The notes under the pieces are model-generated. The model searched no databases. It was not told the origin of the DNA and saw nothing but the letters and a program-made list of their open reading frames with translations. From Pseudoalteromonas sp. T1lg48 (GTDB lineage: Bacteria > Pseudomonadota > Gammaproteobacteria > Enterobacterales > Alteromonadaceae), in NCBI RefSeq assembly GCF_002964785.1, contig NZ_PQCC01000013.1:1-64000 (forward strand): a stretch of 64,000 nucleotides of DNA, given 5' to 3'. Each line of letters starts with the position of its first letter. Position 1 is the stretch's first letter. This document shows positions 35,909 to 43,554 of this stretch, in pieces. The position numbers were made by a program, and so were the translations under genes.

Positions 35909-37066
35909 ATGAAATTGTTATCCATCTTTTATCAGTTCCTGTTGCTAGGCTGCACCAGTTTCGGCGGCCCTGCGGCACACCTGGGTTACTTCCAACGTCA
36001 CTTTGTAGAAAATAAAAAGTGGCTGAGTCAGCAGCAGTACGGACATTTTATTTCCCTGAGCCAATTACTGCCCGGACCGGGGAGCTCACAGGTGGGCTTT
36101 GCCATTGGTGTGGAGCGCGCCGGTTTAGCGGGGGGCATCGCCGCCTTTATCGGCTTTACCCTGCCCTCCATGCTGATCATGGTGCTCCTGGCGCTGGGAG
36201 CACAACAGCTGCCCTGGGCCACCGGTGGCCTTATCACCGGGCTGAAACTGTTTGCCGTGGTGATCGTCGCCGATGCGGTATTTAGCATGAGCAAAAGCTT
36301 TTGTCGCACCTGGCAGACCCGGGCTCTGGCGTTACTCAGCGCCGGCACCTTAATTCTCATGCCCAGCCTCTATACTCAGTTGCTGATCTTAGTGCTGGCG
36401 GCAGTCTGGGGAGCGTGGCGGTTACAACCCTTTAGCGACGAAGATGCCAATCCAGCCGCGCAAGACAAAGCTGGCGGACTTAGTAAACTGCCGCTATTAC
36501 TCTTTGCCCTGCTTTTTATCTTGAGTTTCGCCGCCAGCGGAGAACTATGGCAACTCGGTGCACAGTTTTATCAAGCCGGATCTCTGGTGTTTGGCGGCGG
36601 TCATGTGGTGCTGCCCTTACTCGATACCATTTTGACCGATGTCGATGCCGATAGCTTTTTAACCGGCTATGCGGCGGCGCAGGCCATTCCCGGTCCCATG
36701 TTTACCTTTGCAACCTATCTCGGTGCGGTATTGGCGCCATCAACGCCCTTATTAGGCGCCTTAATAGCGACCCTGGCCATTTTTATACCCGGCTTTTTGT
36801 TGGTGCTTGGCTGCGCCCGTCACTGGCAAGCGCTGATGAGCAACCCGGTGCTTGCCGGCGTCAGTACCGCGATCAATGCCACCGTGGTCGGTTTTATCTT
36901 GGCGGCGCTCTATAGCCCCATTATTCCAGCCGGATTAACGCACTGGTGGTATGTTGTTTTTGTTGCCTTGGGTTGGTGGCTGCTGCAACGCTATAAGCCG
37001 CCGGTGCTCATGCTTATCGCCACTTTTGCGGCGCTGGGACTGCTGCTGGAGCAACTGCCTAGATGA
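35909..37066 (+). CDS. chrA: Chromate transporter ChrA, two-domain form
   Basis: The 385-residue membrane protein is made of two homologous CHR domains. The first begins FLLLGCTSFGGPAAHLGYFQ with the LSQLLPGPGSSQVG motif. The second has QAGSLVFGGGHVVLPLL and AAAQAIPGPMFTFATYLG. The long-chain type effluxes chromate by proton antiport. No chrB regulator is nearby. The specificity is a family assignment, not something shown here. Confidence 0.93.
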   Translation: MKLLSIFYQFLLLGCTSFGGPAAHLGYFQRHFVENKKWLSQQQYGHFISLSQLLPGPGSSQVGFAIGVERAGLAGGIAAFIGFTLPSMLIMVLLALGAQQLPWATGGLITGLKLFAVVIVADAVFSMSKSFCRTWQTRALALLSAGTLILMPSLYTQLLILVLAAVWGAWRLQPFSDEDANPAAQDKAGGLSKLPLLLFALLFILSFAASGELWQLGAQFYQAGSLVFGGGHVVLPLLDTILTDVDADSFLTGYAAAQAIPGPMFTFATYLGAVLAPSTPLLGALIATLAIFIPGFLLVLGCARHWQALMSNPVLAGVSTAINATVVGFILAALYSPIIPAGLTHWWYVVFVALGWWLLQRYKPPVLMLIATFAALGLLLEQLPR

Positions 37067-37152
37067 TGGAGTTGGCTGTAAAGCCTTTATGGAAAGTACC
37101 TAGATAGCCCATCTCGCTGGGCTATCCAGGTTAAATACTTGAAGCTACCCAG

Positions 37153-38346
37153 TTAGCTGGAGCCATTCATTTGCCCGCTCACGCTCTGATAAGGCTTGAG
37201 TGCGAAGATGGGCAATACCGCCAACAGGTGGTCCATAATTTCCGCCTGAATATGCTCGTATGAGATCCACCGTTTGTCGGCACTAAAACAGTAGAATTCG
37301 ATGGGCAGACCATGGTTCAAGGGCTGTAACTCACGCACCATCAGCGTGAGGTCCTTATTGATACGATCGTGCTGTTTCAGGTAGCCCTCGGCATAGCGGC
37401 GAAACAAGCCCAGGTTAGTTACCTTATCGGGCAAGGACGAAGTATTGATATAGTCGGGCAACTGCAATGTGTCGTTAATACTTTGCTGCAGTTCGTCGTC
37501 GGCAATGCGTATGCTGTTCATATCAATGTTTAACGAGCGCTTGATACGACGTCCCCCAGACTCCTGCATGCCGCGCCAGTTTTTAAATGAACCGGAGACC
37601 AGAGTATAAGTCGGTAAAGTGGTAATGGTGTTGTCCCAGTTGCGCACCTTCACGGTATTCAAACCCAGGTCGATCACCTCGCCGTCCGCGCCATAGCTGT
37701 CAACCTGGATCCAGTCACCGTAGGTTACCAAACGATTGGCCGCTATCTGGATGCTGGCCACAAAGCCCAAAATGGTGTCCTTAAACACCAACATGGTTAC
37801 CGCGGCGATGGCACCGAAGCCGGAAATAATATAGGTAGGCGAGCGTTCCAGCAGCAGGGCAAAAATTAAAATTGCACAAATAATAAAGGTGATCAGTTTC
37901 ACCAACTGGATCAAGCCCTGAATCGGCACCTCGCGTGAGAATTCGAATTGGTTGTAAACGGCGCCACCAATACTCACCAGGCTGCTGACAATAAAGCCAC
38001 CGTAAACGATCAGCAGAATCTTCACACAGGAATTCATAATATCCAGGTAAAGTTCGGGGATCTGGACCACAGTTTGGAAGGAAGCCAGGAAGGCGACACA
38101 GCAAATAAATGCGGCCAAACGGCGGTTCAATTTAACCAACAGCGGTTTCAATGCCGAGGTCCGCCTTGGGGCAAGGCGCATCATCACGCTTTGCAGCGCC
38201 GGCAGCATTAAGCTACTGAGAAAGAAGTACAACAGGATTATGGCCAACAGACCAATTCCCGCCGCTGAAATCGTGCCTAGCAGCTCCGCGCGCTCGGTGT
38301 CGGCAAATAAGGGCTTAAGCAATTTTTGTAAATGACTTTGGGTCAT
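37153..38346 (-). CDS. ybdG: Mechanosensitive channel, MscS family, YbdG-like
   Basis: The 397-residue inner-membrane protein has several hydrophobic helices up to about residue 175. The MscS pore and beta domain follow: GFGAIAAVTMLVFKDTILGFVASIQIAANRLVTYGDWI and VRNWDNTITTLPTYTLVSGSFKNWRG. The FKDTILGFVASIQIA signature and C-terminal extension match E. coli YbdG (MscM) more than MscS. It lies 19 bp after the two acyltransferase genes. A hairpin (GATAGCCCA/TGGGCTATC, 37103-37126) between it and chrA has no T-run. Confidence 0.9.
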   Translation of the reverse strand: MTQSHLQKLLKPLFADTERAELLGTISAAGIGLLAIILLYFFLSSLMLPALQSVMMRLAPRRTSALKPLLVKLNRRLAAFICCVAFLASFQTVVQIPELYLDIMNSCVKILLIVYGGFIVSSLVSIGGAVYNQFEFSREVPIQGLIQLVKLITFIICAILIFALLLERSPTYIISGFGAIAAVTMLVFKDTILGFVASIQIAANRLVTYGDWIQVDSYGADGEVIDLGLNTVKVRNWDNTITTLPTYTLVSGSFKNWRGMQESGGRRIKRSLNIDMNSIRIADDELQQSINDTLQLPDYINTSSLPDKVTNLGLFRRYAEGYLKQHDRINKDLTLMVRELQPLNHGLPIEFYCFSADKRWISYEHIQAEIMDHLLAVLPIFALKPYQSVSGQMNGSS

Positions 38347-38365
38347 ACCTGAGTTACACCTTAGG

Positions 38366-39289
38366 CTATGCCTTTCCTGTGTGATCGGCTACTTTAGCGC
38401 AGTCGGCCGTGACAATGGGTGCTTGTTGCTGGGCGATAAGCGCATCCTTGGCCTGCCAAATCTCGTTTAATTGTTGTTGAAACTCCACCCGAAACGCCTT
38501 GTCTTGCTGATAGTCTCCGATCAGCTGAGGGGCTATGTCACGCACCTTGACCTGTAAATCTATCTGCATCAGACGCCCAAGCATAAAATCACGACAGATA
38601 TGAGTTCCCTGTGATTGATAGCATAGTGTGGCATCGAGCAAGCCGTCAAACTGCTCTCCTAACACCTGTAAGGCAAAGGCGATGCCGCCGGCCTTAGGCT
38701 TTAGCAAATACTCAAACGGACTAAGTTGGCGCTGCTTCTTACCCGGGGTAAAGCGTGAGCCCTCAACAAAATTAACGATACAGGACGGGTATTGCTTGAA
38801 GTTATGACAACTGCGCTTGGTACGCTCCACATCCATGCCTTTTAACTTGGGGTTCTTGGCGATCTGCTCCTTGCTGGCCCTTTTCATAAAGGGCATGCCC
38901 ATGGCCCAGGCTCCGCTGCCGATAAGGGGGACGTATTTTAGTTCATCCTTAAGGAAAAACTTCGGCGCCGGCAGCTCGGTAACCGCGCTAAGCACGACGA
39001 TATCAAGCCAGCTTAAGTGATTGGCAATAAGCAGATACCAGGCCTTGGGGTCAACTTCACCATCGAAGCGCACATTAATGCGCTCGCAGCCCAGTTGCAA
39101 CGCCAGACGATTGCCAAGGCGCCAACCACTATAGGCCCAATGCAAGACCACTGTGGTGGCATAAAACGGCAAGATAAATTTGAGCAGCCCAAGGACAAAG
39201 ACGATTACTCCCCAAACCAAGGTATTGAGCAACAATAAACAGGTGGCCAGACTCCCTACTAACCATTTGGGTAATAATCGTTTCAGCAT
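38366..39289 (-). CDS. PlsC-type acyltransferase, second of a tandem pair
   Basis: The 307-residue membrane-associated acyltransferase has an N-terminal hydrophobic segment and the catalytic NHLSWLD (HX4D) motif. The substrate-binding FVEGSRFTPGK block and LLKPKAGGIAFALQVLGEQ are also present. The family (YihG/PlsC-like) acylates lysophospholipids; YihG in E. coli acts as a 1-acylglycerol-3-phosphate acyltransferase-type enzyme. It lies 2 bp after its paralogue and 19 bp before the YbdG gene. Confidence 0.88.
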   Translation of the reverse strand: MLKRLLPKWLVGSLATCLLLLNTLVWGVIVFVLGLLKFILPFYATTVVLHWAYSGWRLGNRLALQLGCERINVRFDGEVDPKAWYLLIANHLSWLDIVVLSAVTELPAPKFFLKDELKYVPLIGSGAWAMGMPFMKRASKEQIAKNPKLKGMDVERTKRSCHNFKQYPSCIVNFVEGSRFTPGKKQRQLSPFEYLLKPKAGGIAFALQVLGEQFDGLLDATLCYQSQGTHICRDFMLGRLMQIDLQVKVRDIAPQLIGDYQQDKAFRVEFQQQLNEIWQAKDALIAQQQAPIVTADCAKVADHTGKA

Positions 39290-39291
39290 AA

Positions 39292-40215
39292 TTAGTTCCT
39301 ATTCTGCTGCACTAACTGCTTCAGGGTCGAGTCTTTTTCTTGCCAGATGGCGTTAAGATGTTGCTGAAACTCTACGCGAAATGCACTGTCGTTGCTATAG
39401 TCGCCAATCAGTTGCGAGTCCAACGGGCGCACTTCCACATGCACCACCACCTCTTTCACCTTACCCCCGGCAAAATCCATAAAGGTAGGAATACCGCCCG
39501 GGTAATGAATGGTGACATTCACTATTTTACTGATCTGCTCACCCATGGCCTGCAACACAAAAGCGATACCACCAGCCTTGGGCTTAAGCAAATGATTGAA
39601 TGGGCTGTTTTGGCGCTGATGCTTGGCGTCTGTGTAGCGAGTCCCCTCAACAAAGTTGACGATGGACACCGGCATTTCCTTAAACTTTTCACAGGCCTTG
39701 CGTGTGGTTTCTATGTCTTTGCCACGCAATTTAGGGTTTTTCTTCAACTGCGACTTGCTGGTTCGTTTCATAAAAGGAAAATCCAGCGCCCACCAAGCTA
39801 GGCCTAAAAATGGCACATATAGGAGTTCTTTTTTCAAAAAGAAGTTTAAAAACGGGATACGACCACGAAAGATGCGCTGCATGACCAGGATATCGACCCA
39901 GCTTTGGTGGTTGGCCACCAGCAGGTACCAGTCTTTTTTGCGTAACTGTTCTAGGCCGGTCACCTTCAGTTTATAGGGAGTGATGAGCTTTTGGTTTATG
40001 GAATTACAGGCAACCCAGAAGCTGGCCAGGGTTTTCGCCAAGGCACTCATGGCCTTTTGCCAGGGCTTAATGGGGATCAGTTTTAGCACACCACACAGAA
40101 CTATGGGGAGAAACCAAAATAAGGTGTTCAGGGTATATAAGCCAATACTCAAAATTTGCCGAATTAAAGCAACCACTGCACGCAAAACAACTTTCCTATT
40201 GGGTATAAAAAACAA
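39292..40215 (-). CDS. PlsC-type acyltransferase, first of a tandem pair
   Basis: The 307-residue paralogue of the next gene has the same length and matching motifs: NHQSWVD (HX4D), FVEGTRYTDAKHQRQ, LLKPKAGGIAFVLQAMGEQ and GDYSNDSAFRVEFQQHLNAIWQEKD. It is more basic at the N-terminus, with a longer hydrophobic anchor (LYTLNTLFWFLPIVLCGVLKL). The pair most likely arose by tandem duplication and diverged. It heads an operon with the second copy and the mechanosensitive channel. Confidence 0.88.
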   Translation of the reverse strand: MFFIPNRKVVLRAVVALIRQILSIGLYTLNTLFWFLPIVLCGVLKLIPIKPWQKAMSALAKTLASFWVACNSINQKLITPYKLKVTGLEQLRKKDWYLLVANHQSWVDILVMQRIFRGRIPFLNFFLKKELLYVPFLGLAWWALDFPFMKRTSKSQLKKNPKLRGKDIETTRKACEKFKEMPVSIVNFVEGTRYTDAKHQRQNSPFNHLLKPKAGGIAFVLQAMGEQISKIVNVTIHYPGGIPTFMDFAGGKVKEVVVHVEVRPLDSQLIGDYSNDSAFRVEFQQHLNAIWQEKDSTLKQLVQQNRN

Positions 40216-40237
40216 GCGCTAATGATAGCGCTTTTTG
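40205..40237 (-). terminator. Terminator downstream of speA
   Basis: Minus strand: AAGCGCTA-TCAT-TAGCGCTT is followed by GTTTTTTAT, between the speA stop and the acyltransferase start. T-runs on both sides make it potentially bidirectional. A second inverted repeat (GTTGCC/GGCAAC, 40260-40275) lies closer to speA but has no T-run. Confidence 0.85.
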
Positions 40238-40283
40238 TCTTTAACGGAAAAGGGTTCTGTTGCCTTCTGGCAACAAACCCAGA

Positions 40284-42188
40284 CTAGTCTTCAAAGTAGG
40301 TATAGCCGCTCAATCCGTGATTTAGCTCATCCAGATAGCTTTGCTTAAGCGCCGCGTCTATATCCAAGGCAGCCACTCGCTGCTGATAACGTGCCGCCAA
40401 TACTTCACTATCGTAATGGACGAATTTTAATACGTCCTGAACACTGTCACCCTTGAGTTCATTGGTCAGTCGGTACTCATCACCGTGCAGTTCCACATGC
40501 ACCGAATCAGTGTCACCAAACAGATTGTGCAGGTCGCCCAGGATCTCCTGATAGGCGCCAACCATAAACATGGCAATATGGTATTGCTGTCCAAACTCGT
40601 AGCGCGGAATGGGCAGGCTGGCCTCAATGCCGGCACCGTCGACATACTCACGAATTTGTCCGTCCGAATCACAGGTAATATCCTGAATAATCACGCGCTG
40701 CTCCAGCGGCCTATCCAGATGCTCGATGGGCAACACAGGGAACAACTGACCGATACCCCAGACATCCGGCAATGACTGGAACAATGAGAAGTTTACAAAC
40801 AGCTTATCTGCCAGCTTTTCGTTCAGCTCGTCGATCACCTCGCGATGGGCGCGGGCCGACTCGCTCAAGCAACCACGCACCTTATGCAGGGTACGGAAAT
40901 ACAACTGCTCTACCAGTGCCCACTGCTCTATGCCCAGCATGCCGTGGACATATTGGGCATGAGCCTCGCTGAACAGATGCATGGCATCGTGGTAGCTCTC
41001 AATGGCCATTCTGGCATTGACCCCGGCGCAGGTTTGCTGCATTTCCAATACCACCTTGGGCAGCTCTGCATCGGCGGCGATCGTCACCTCATTATTGGGC
41101 GCTTTTTCCACGTCCACCACATCGGTGATCAACACCGCATGGTGCGCCGTTAAAGCCCGGCCTGATTCGGTAATAATGGCCGGATGGGCCAGCCCATTGG
41201 CATCACTCACTTCGGCAAAGGCGGCCACCACGTTTTTGGCATACTCTTCAACCGTGTAGTTCATCGAACAACTGCTGCGCGAGCCCGAACCTTCATAGTC
41301 GACGCCCAAGCCGCCGCCCACATCTACGGTTTTCAATGGCACACCCATTTGGCACAACTGCGCATAGTGGCGGGCACATTCGGTGAGCGCCCGTTGGATA
41401 TCGCGAATATTGGCGATTTGCGAACCGATATGAAAATGCACCAGCTCCATTAAATGCAGCTTATTGTGTTTCTTTAAGGTCTCTACGGCCTGCAGCACCT
41501 GAGAGGCGGTCAAACCAAATTTACCACGTTCGCCACCGGTGTTTTGCCACTTGCCCTTACCCACGGAATTAAGGCGAATACGAATGCCGATTGGCGCTTC
41601 TAGGGCCATGGCGTCCATTTCTCTGATCAGTGCATCAAGTTCGGACAGCTTCTCGATGACAATATTGACCTTGTGACCGGTAGCCTGGCCGATCAAGGCC
41701 AGGCGCATAAACTCGCTGTCTTTGTAGCCATTACAGACTATGGTGATGTCTTTTCCGGCCAAACCGAGAATGGCCATTAGCTCGGGCTTGGAACCGGCCT
41801 CTAAGCCGACCTGGCCACTGTTGTGCGCCAACAACTTGGAGACAACCGAGCGCTGCTGGTTTACTTTAATAGGGTACACGCAGGTATAGTCACCTTGGTA
41901 GTCCTTGGCGGTTTTGGCCTGACTAAAGGCAGAAATCAAACGCGATGCACGATGCTGCAAGATATCGGTAAAACGCACCAACACCGGCAAGGTCAGGCCT
42001 TGCTCTTTAAAACGTTCGACTAAGGCATTTAACGCCAAACCGGGTTTGCTTTTATCACCATCGGGATAAGCAACCAGCTCGCCTTGCGCGTTAATATCAA
42101 AGTAGCCATCGCTCCAATGACTGACGTTATAAACGGACTGAGCGACCTGATAACCCTCGGGTTGATCTGCCAGGGGACCCCTTTCCAT
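40284..42188 (-). CDS. speA: Biosynthetic arginine decarboxylase
   Basis: The 634-residue PLP enzyme of the alanine-racemase fold (group IV) converts arginine to agmatine, the first step of putrescine and spermidine synthesis. The PLP lysine is in CVYPIKVNQQRSVV. Other landmarks are LEAGSKPELMAILGL, FHIGSQIANIRDIQ, VDVGGGLGVDYEGSGS and the Cys/Glu-containing C-terminal half. GAGAG lies upstream of the ATG. It is divergent from speE. No agmatinase or agmatine deiminase gene is in the window. Confidence 0.96.
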   Translation of the reverse strand: MERGPLADQPEGYQVAQSVYNVSHWSDGYFDINAQGELVAYPDGDKSKPGLALNALVERFKEQGLTLPVLVRFTDILQHRASRLISAFSQAKTAKDYQGDYTCVYPIKVNQQRSVVSKLLAHNSGQVGLEAGSKPELMAILGLAGKDITIVCNGYKDSEFMRLALIGQATGHKVNIVIEKLSELDALIREMDAMALEAPIGIRIRLNSVGKGKWQNTGGERGKFGLTASQVLQAVETLKKHNKLHLMELVHFHIGSQIANIRDIQRALTECARHYAQLCQMGVPLKTVDVGGGLGVDYEGSGSRSSCSMNYTVEEYAKNVVAAFAEVSDANGLAHPAIITESGRALTAHHAVLITDVVDVEKAPNNEVTIAADAELPKVVLEMQQTCAGVNARMAIESYHDAMHLFSEAHAQYVHGMLGIEQWALVEQLYFRTLHKVRGCLSESARAHREVIDELNEKLADKLFVNFSLFQSLPDVWGIGQLFPVLPIEHLDRPLEQRVIIQDITCDSDGQIREYVDGAGIEASLPIPRYEFGQQYHIAMFMVGAYQEILGDLHNLFGDTDSVHVELHGDEYRLTNELKGDSVQDVLKFVHYDSEVLAARYQQRVAALDIDAALKQSYLDELNHGLSGYTYFED

Positions 42189-42348
42189 ACTGTACTCTCA
42201 ATATTGAACCAACAATTTGTCGCTAGTTTAATATCTCTTATTGCCACTAGCGAATAGAAAATCACATAAATGCAGCTAAAATTTGATTGAGCATTGCCCT
42301 GCGCACTGGCAAAATTGCGCTTCTCATTTATTGGTGATTATTTAACAC

Positions 42349-43212
42349 ATGACAAGTTTAGATAAAAACCACTGGTTTACCGAAATCAGTGACCGTGATG
42401 GCAGTGCTTTTTCACTGCGCATCAACAAATTACTTGAAGAAAAACAGTCTCCCTTTCAGCATGTTGCCATGTATGAAACCACCGACTTTGGCAACCTGAT
42501 GATCATTGACGGCTGCACCATGGTGAGTACTCGCGAGAATTTCTTTTACCATGAAATGATCGCCCACCCAGCGCTGTTCAGCCACCCGAATCCGAAAAAC
42601 GTGGTGATCATCGGCGGCGGCGACTGCGGTACCCTGCGCGAAGTGCTTAAGCACGACAGTGTAGAGTCGGTCACGCAAATCGATATCGATGAAGTGGTTA
42701 CCGAGATGTCGCTGAAGTATTTCCCTGAGCTATGCAGCTCAAACCAGGACCCACGCGCCACCCTTTTATTTGATGACGGCATCAAGTACATGCGCGAAGC
42801 CGCGCCCGAGTCTATCGACGTGGTCATTGTTGACGGCACGGATCCGGTTGGTCCGGGTGAAGGCCTGTTCAACCACGCCTTCTACCAAAGCTGTTTGAAA
42901 GCCTTGCGCCCCGGCGGTGTGCTGGTACAGCAAAGCGAAAGCCCGCTGATGCATATGCCATTACTACTGGAGATGCGCGGTGCGATGAAGGAAGTCGGCT
43001 TTGGTGCCTTGCAGACCTTGCCATTCCCGCAGCCTATTTACCCATCGGGTTTGTGGTCGGTAACCCTGGCTCGCAAAGGCATGGGTTTCGACGGCTTCCG
43101 CGCCTGCGATCCACAAGCGCTACAAACCGAGTACTATACTCCGGGCATTCATCAGGGCGCCCTGAGTGAGCCGCCATTTATGGCCAAGGCCTTCGCCAGC
43201 GAAGCGAAATAA
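42349..43212 (+). CDS. speE: Spermidine synthase (polyamine aminopropyltransferase)
   Basis: The 287-residue enzyme matches E. coli SpeE (288). It transfers the aminopropyl group of decarboxylated SAM to putrescine. Motifs are LMIIDGCTMVSTRENFFYHEMIAHP, VVIIGGGDCGTLREVLKH (decarboxylated-SAM binding), DIDEVV and VVIVDGTDPVGPGEGLF. The divergent arrangement with speA (160 bp apart) suggests joint control of polyamine synthesis. speD, needed to make its cosubstrate, is not in the window. Confidence 0.96.
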   Translation: MTSLDKNHWFTEISDRDGSAFSLRINKLLEEKQSPFQHVAMYETTDFGNLMIIDGCTMVSTRENFFYHEMIAHPALFSHPNPKNVVIIGGGDCGTLREVLKHDSVESVTQIDIDEVVTEMSLKYFPELCSSNQDPRATLLFDDGIKYMREAAPESIDVVIVDGTDPVGPGEGLFNHAFYQSCLKALRPGGVLVQQSESPLMHMPLLLEMRGAMKEVGFGALQTLPFPQPIYPSGLWSVTLARKGMGFDGFRACDPQALQTEYYTPGIHQGALSEPPFMAKAFASEAK

Positions 43213-43216
43213 AAGA

Positions 43217-43245
43217 AAAAGGCGAGCTCGACTCGCCTTTTTTAA
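43217..43245 (+). terminator. Terminator of speE
   Basis: AAAGGCGAG-CTCGA-CTCGCCTTT is followed by a T-run, four bases after the speE stop codon. Confidence 0.92.
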
Positions 43246-43335
43246 TGTCATCCTAGGCGCCCGCCTTTGAATACGTATGCAACTTCTATGTGATCGCCCC
43301 CCGTTCACCTTACTCTAAGATTTCTCTTAGACGTT

Positions 43336-43497
43336 ATACCAATTCTGTTAAGTATGTGAGCAGAGATAGCGCTGGATAAATGATGTGAGAACAAGGCGGA
43401 GTTTTTCTTATGTAGTTATTCTACATAGAAAAATTCCAACGCAGTGAGCACGATATTTAGCCCGCTAGAATGATTAGCTATTTAAGTGAATTGGTAT
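43336..43497. mobile_element. MITE-like element, 162 bp
   Basis: The element is bounded by inverted ends ATACCAATTCtgTTAA (43336-) and TTtAAgtGAATTGGTAT (-43497), with a central hairpin ATGTAG-TTATT-CTACAT flanked by TTTTTC/GAAAAA (about 43410-43442). It has no coding capacity. From memory, very similar ACCAATTC-ended sequences occur in many copies in Shewanella and Pseudoalteromonas genomes, which suggests a non-autonomous transposable element. A target duplication is not evident. It ends 57 bp before the GH97 start codon, so it may influence that gene. Confidence 0.75.
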
Positions 43498-43554
43498 TCC
43501 ATAACCAGGCGAGGTCAATCTCAGCCTAACCATGGGTATTACCAGGACAAGTCA

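Noticed and set aside
37103..37126. Hairpin GATAGCCCA/TGGGCTATC as a terminator between chrA and the channel gene
   Set aside because: The stem is perfect but no T-run follows on either strand, so I only mention it and do not call a terminator.
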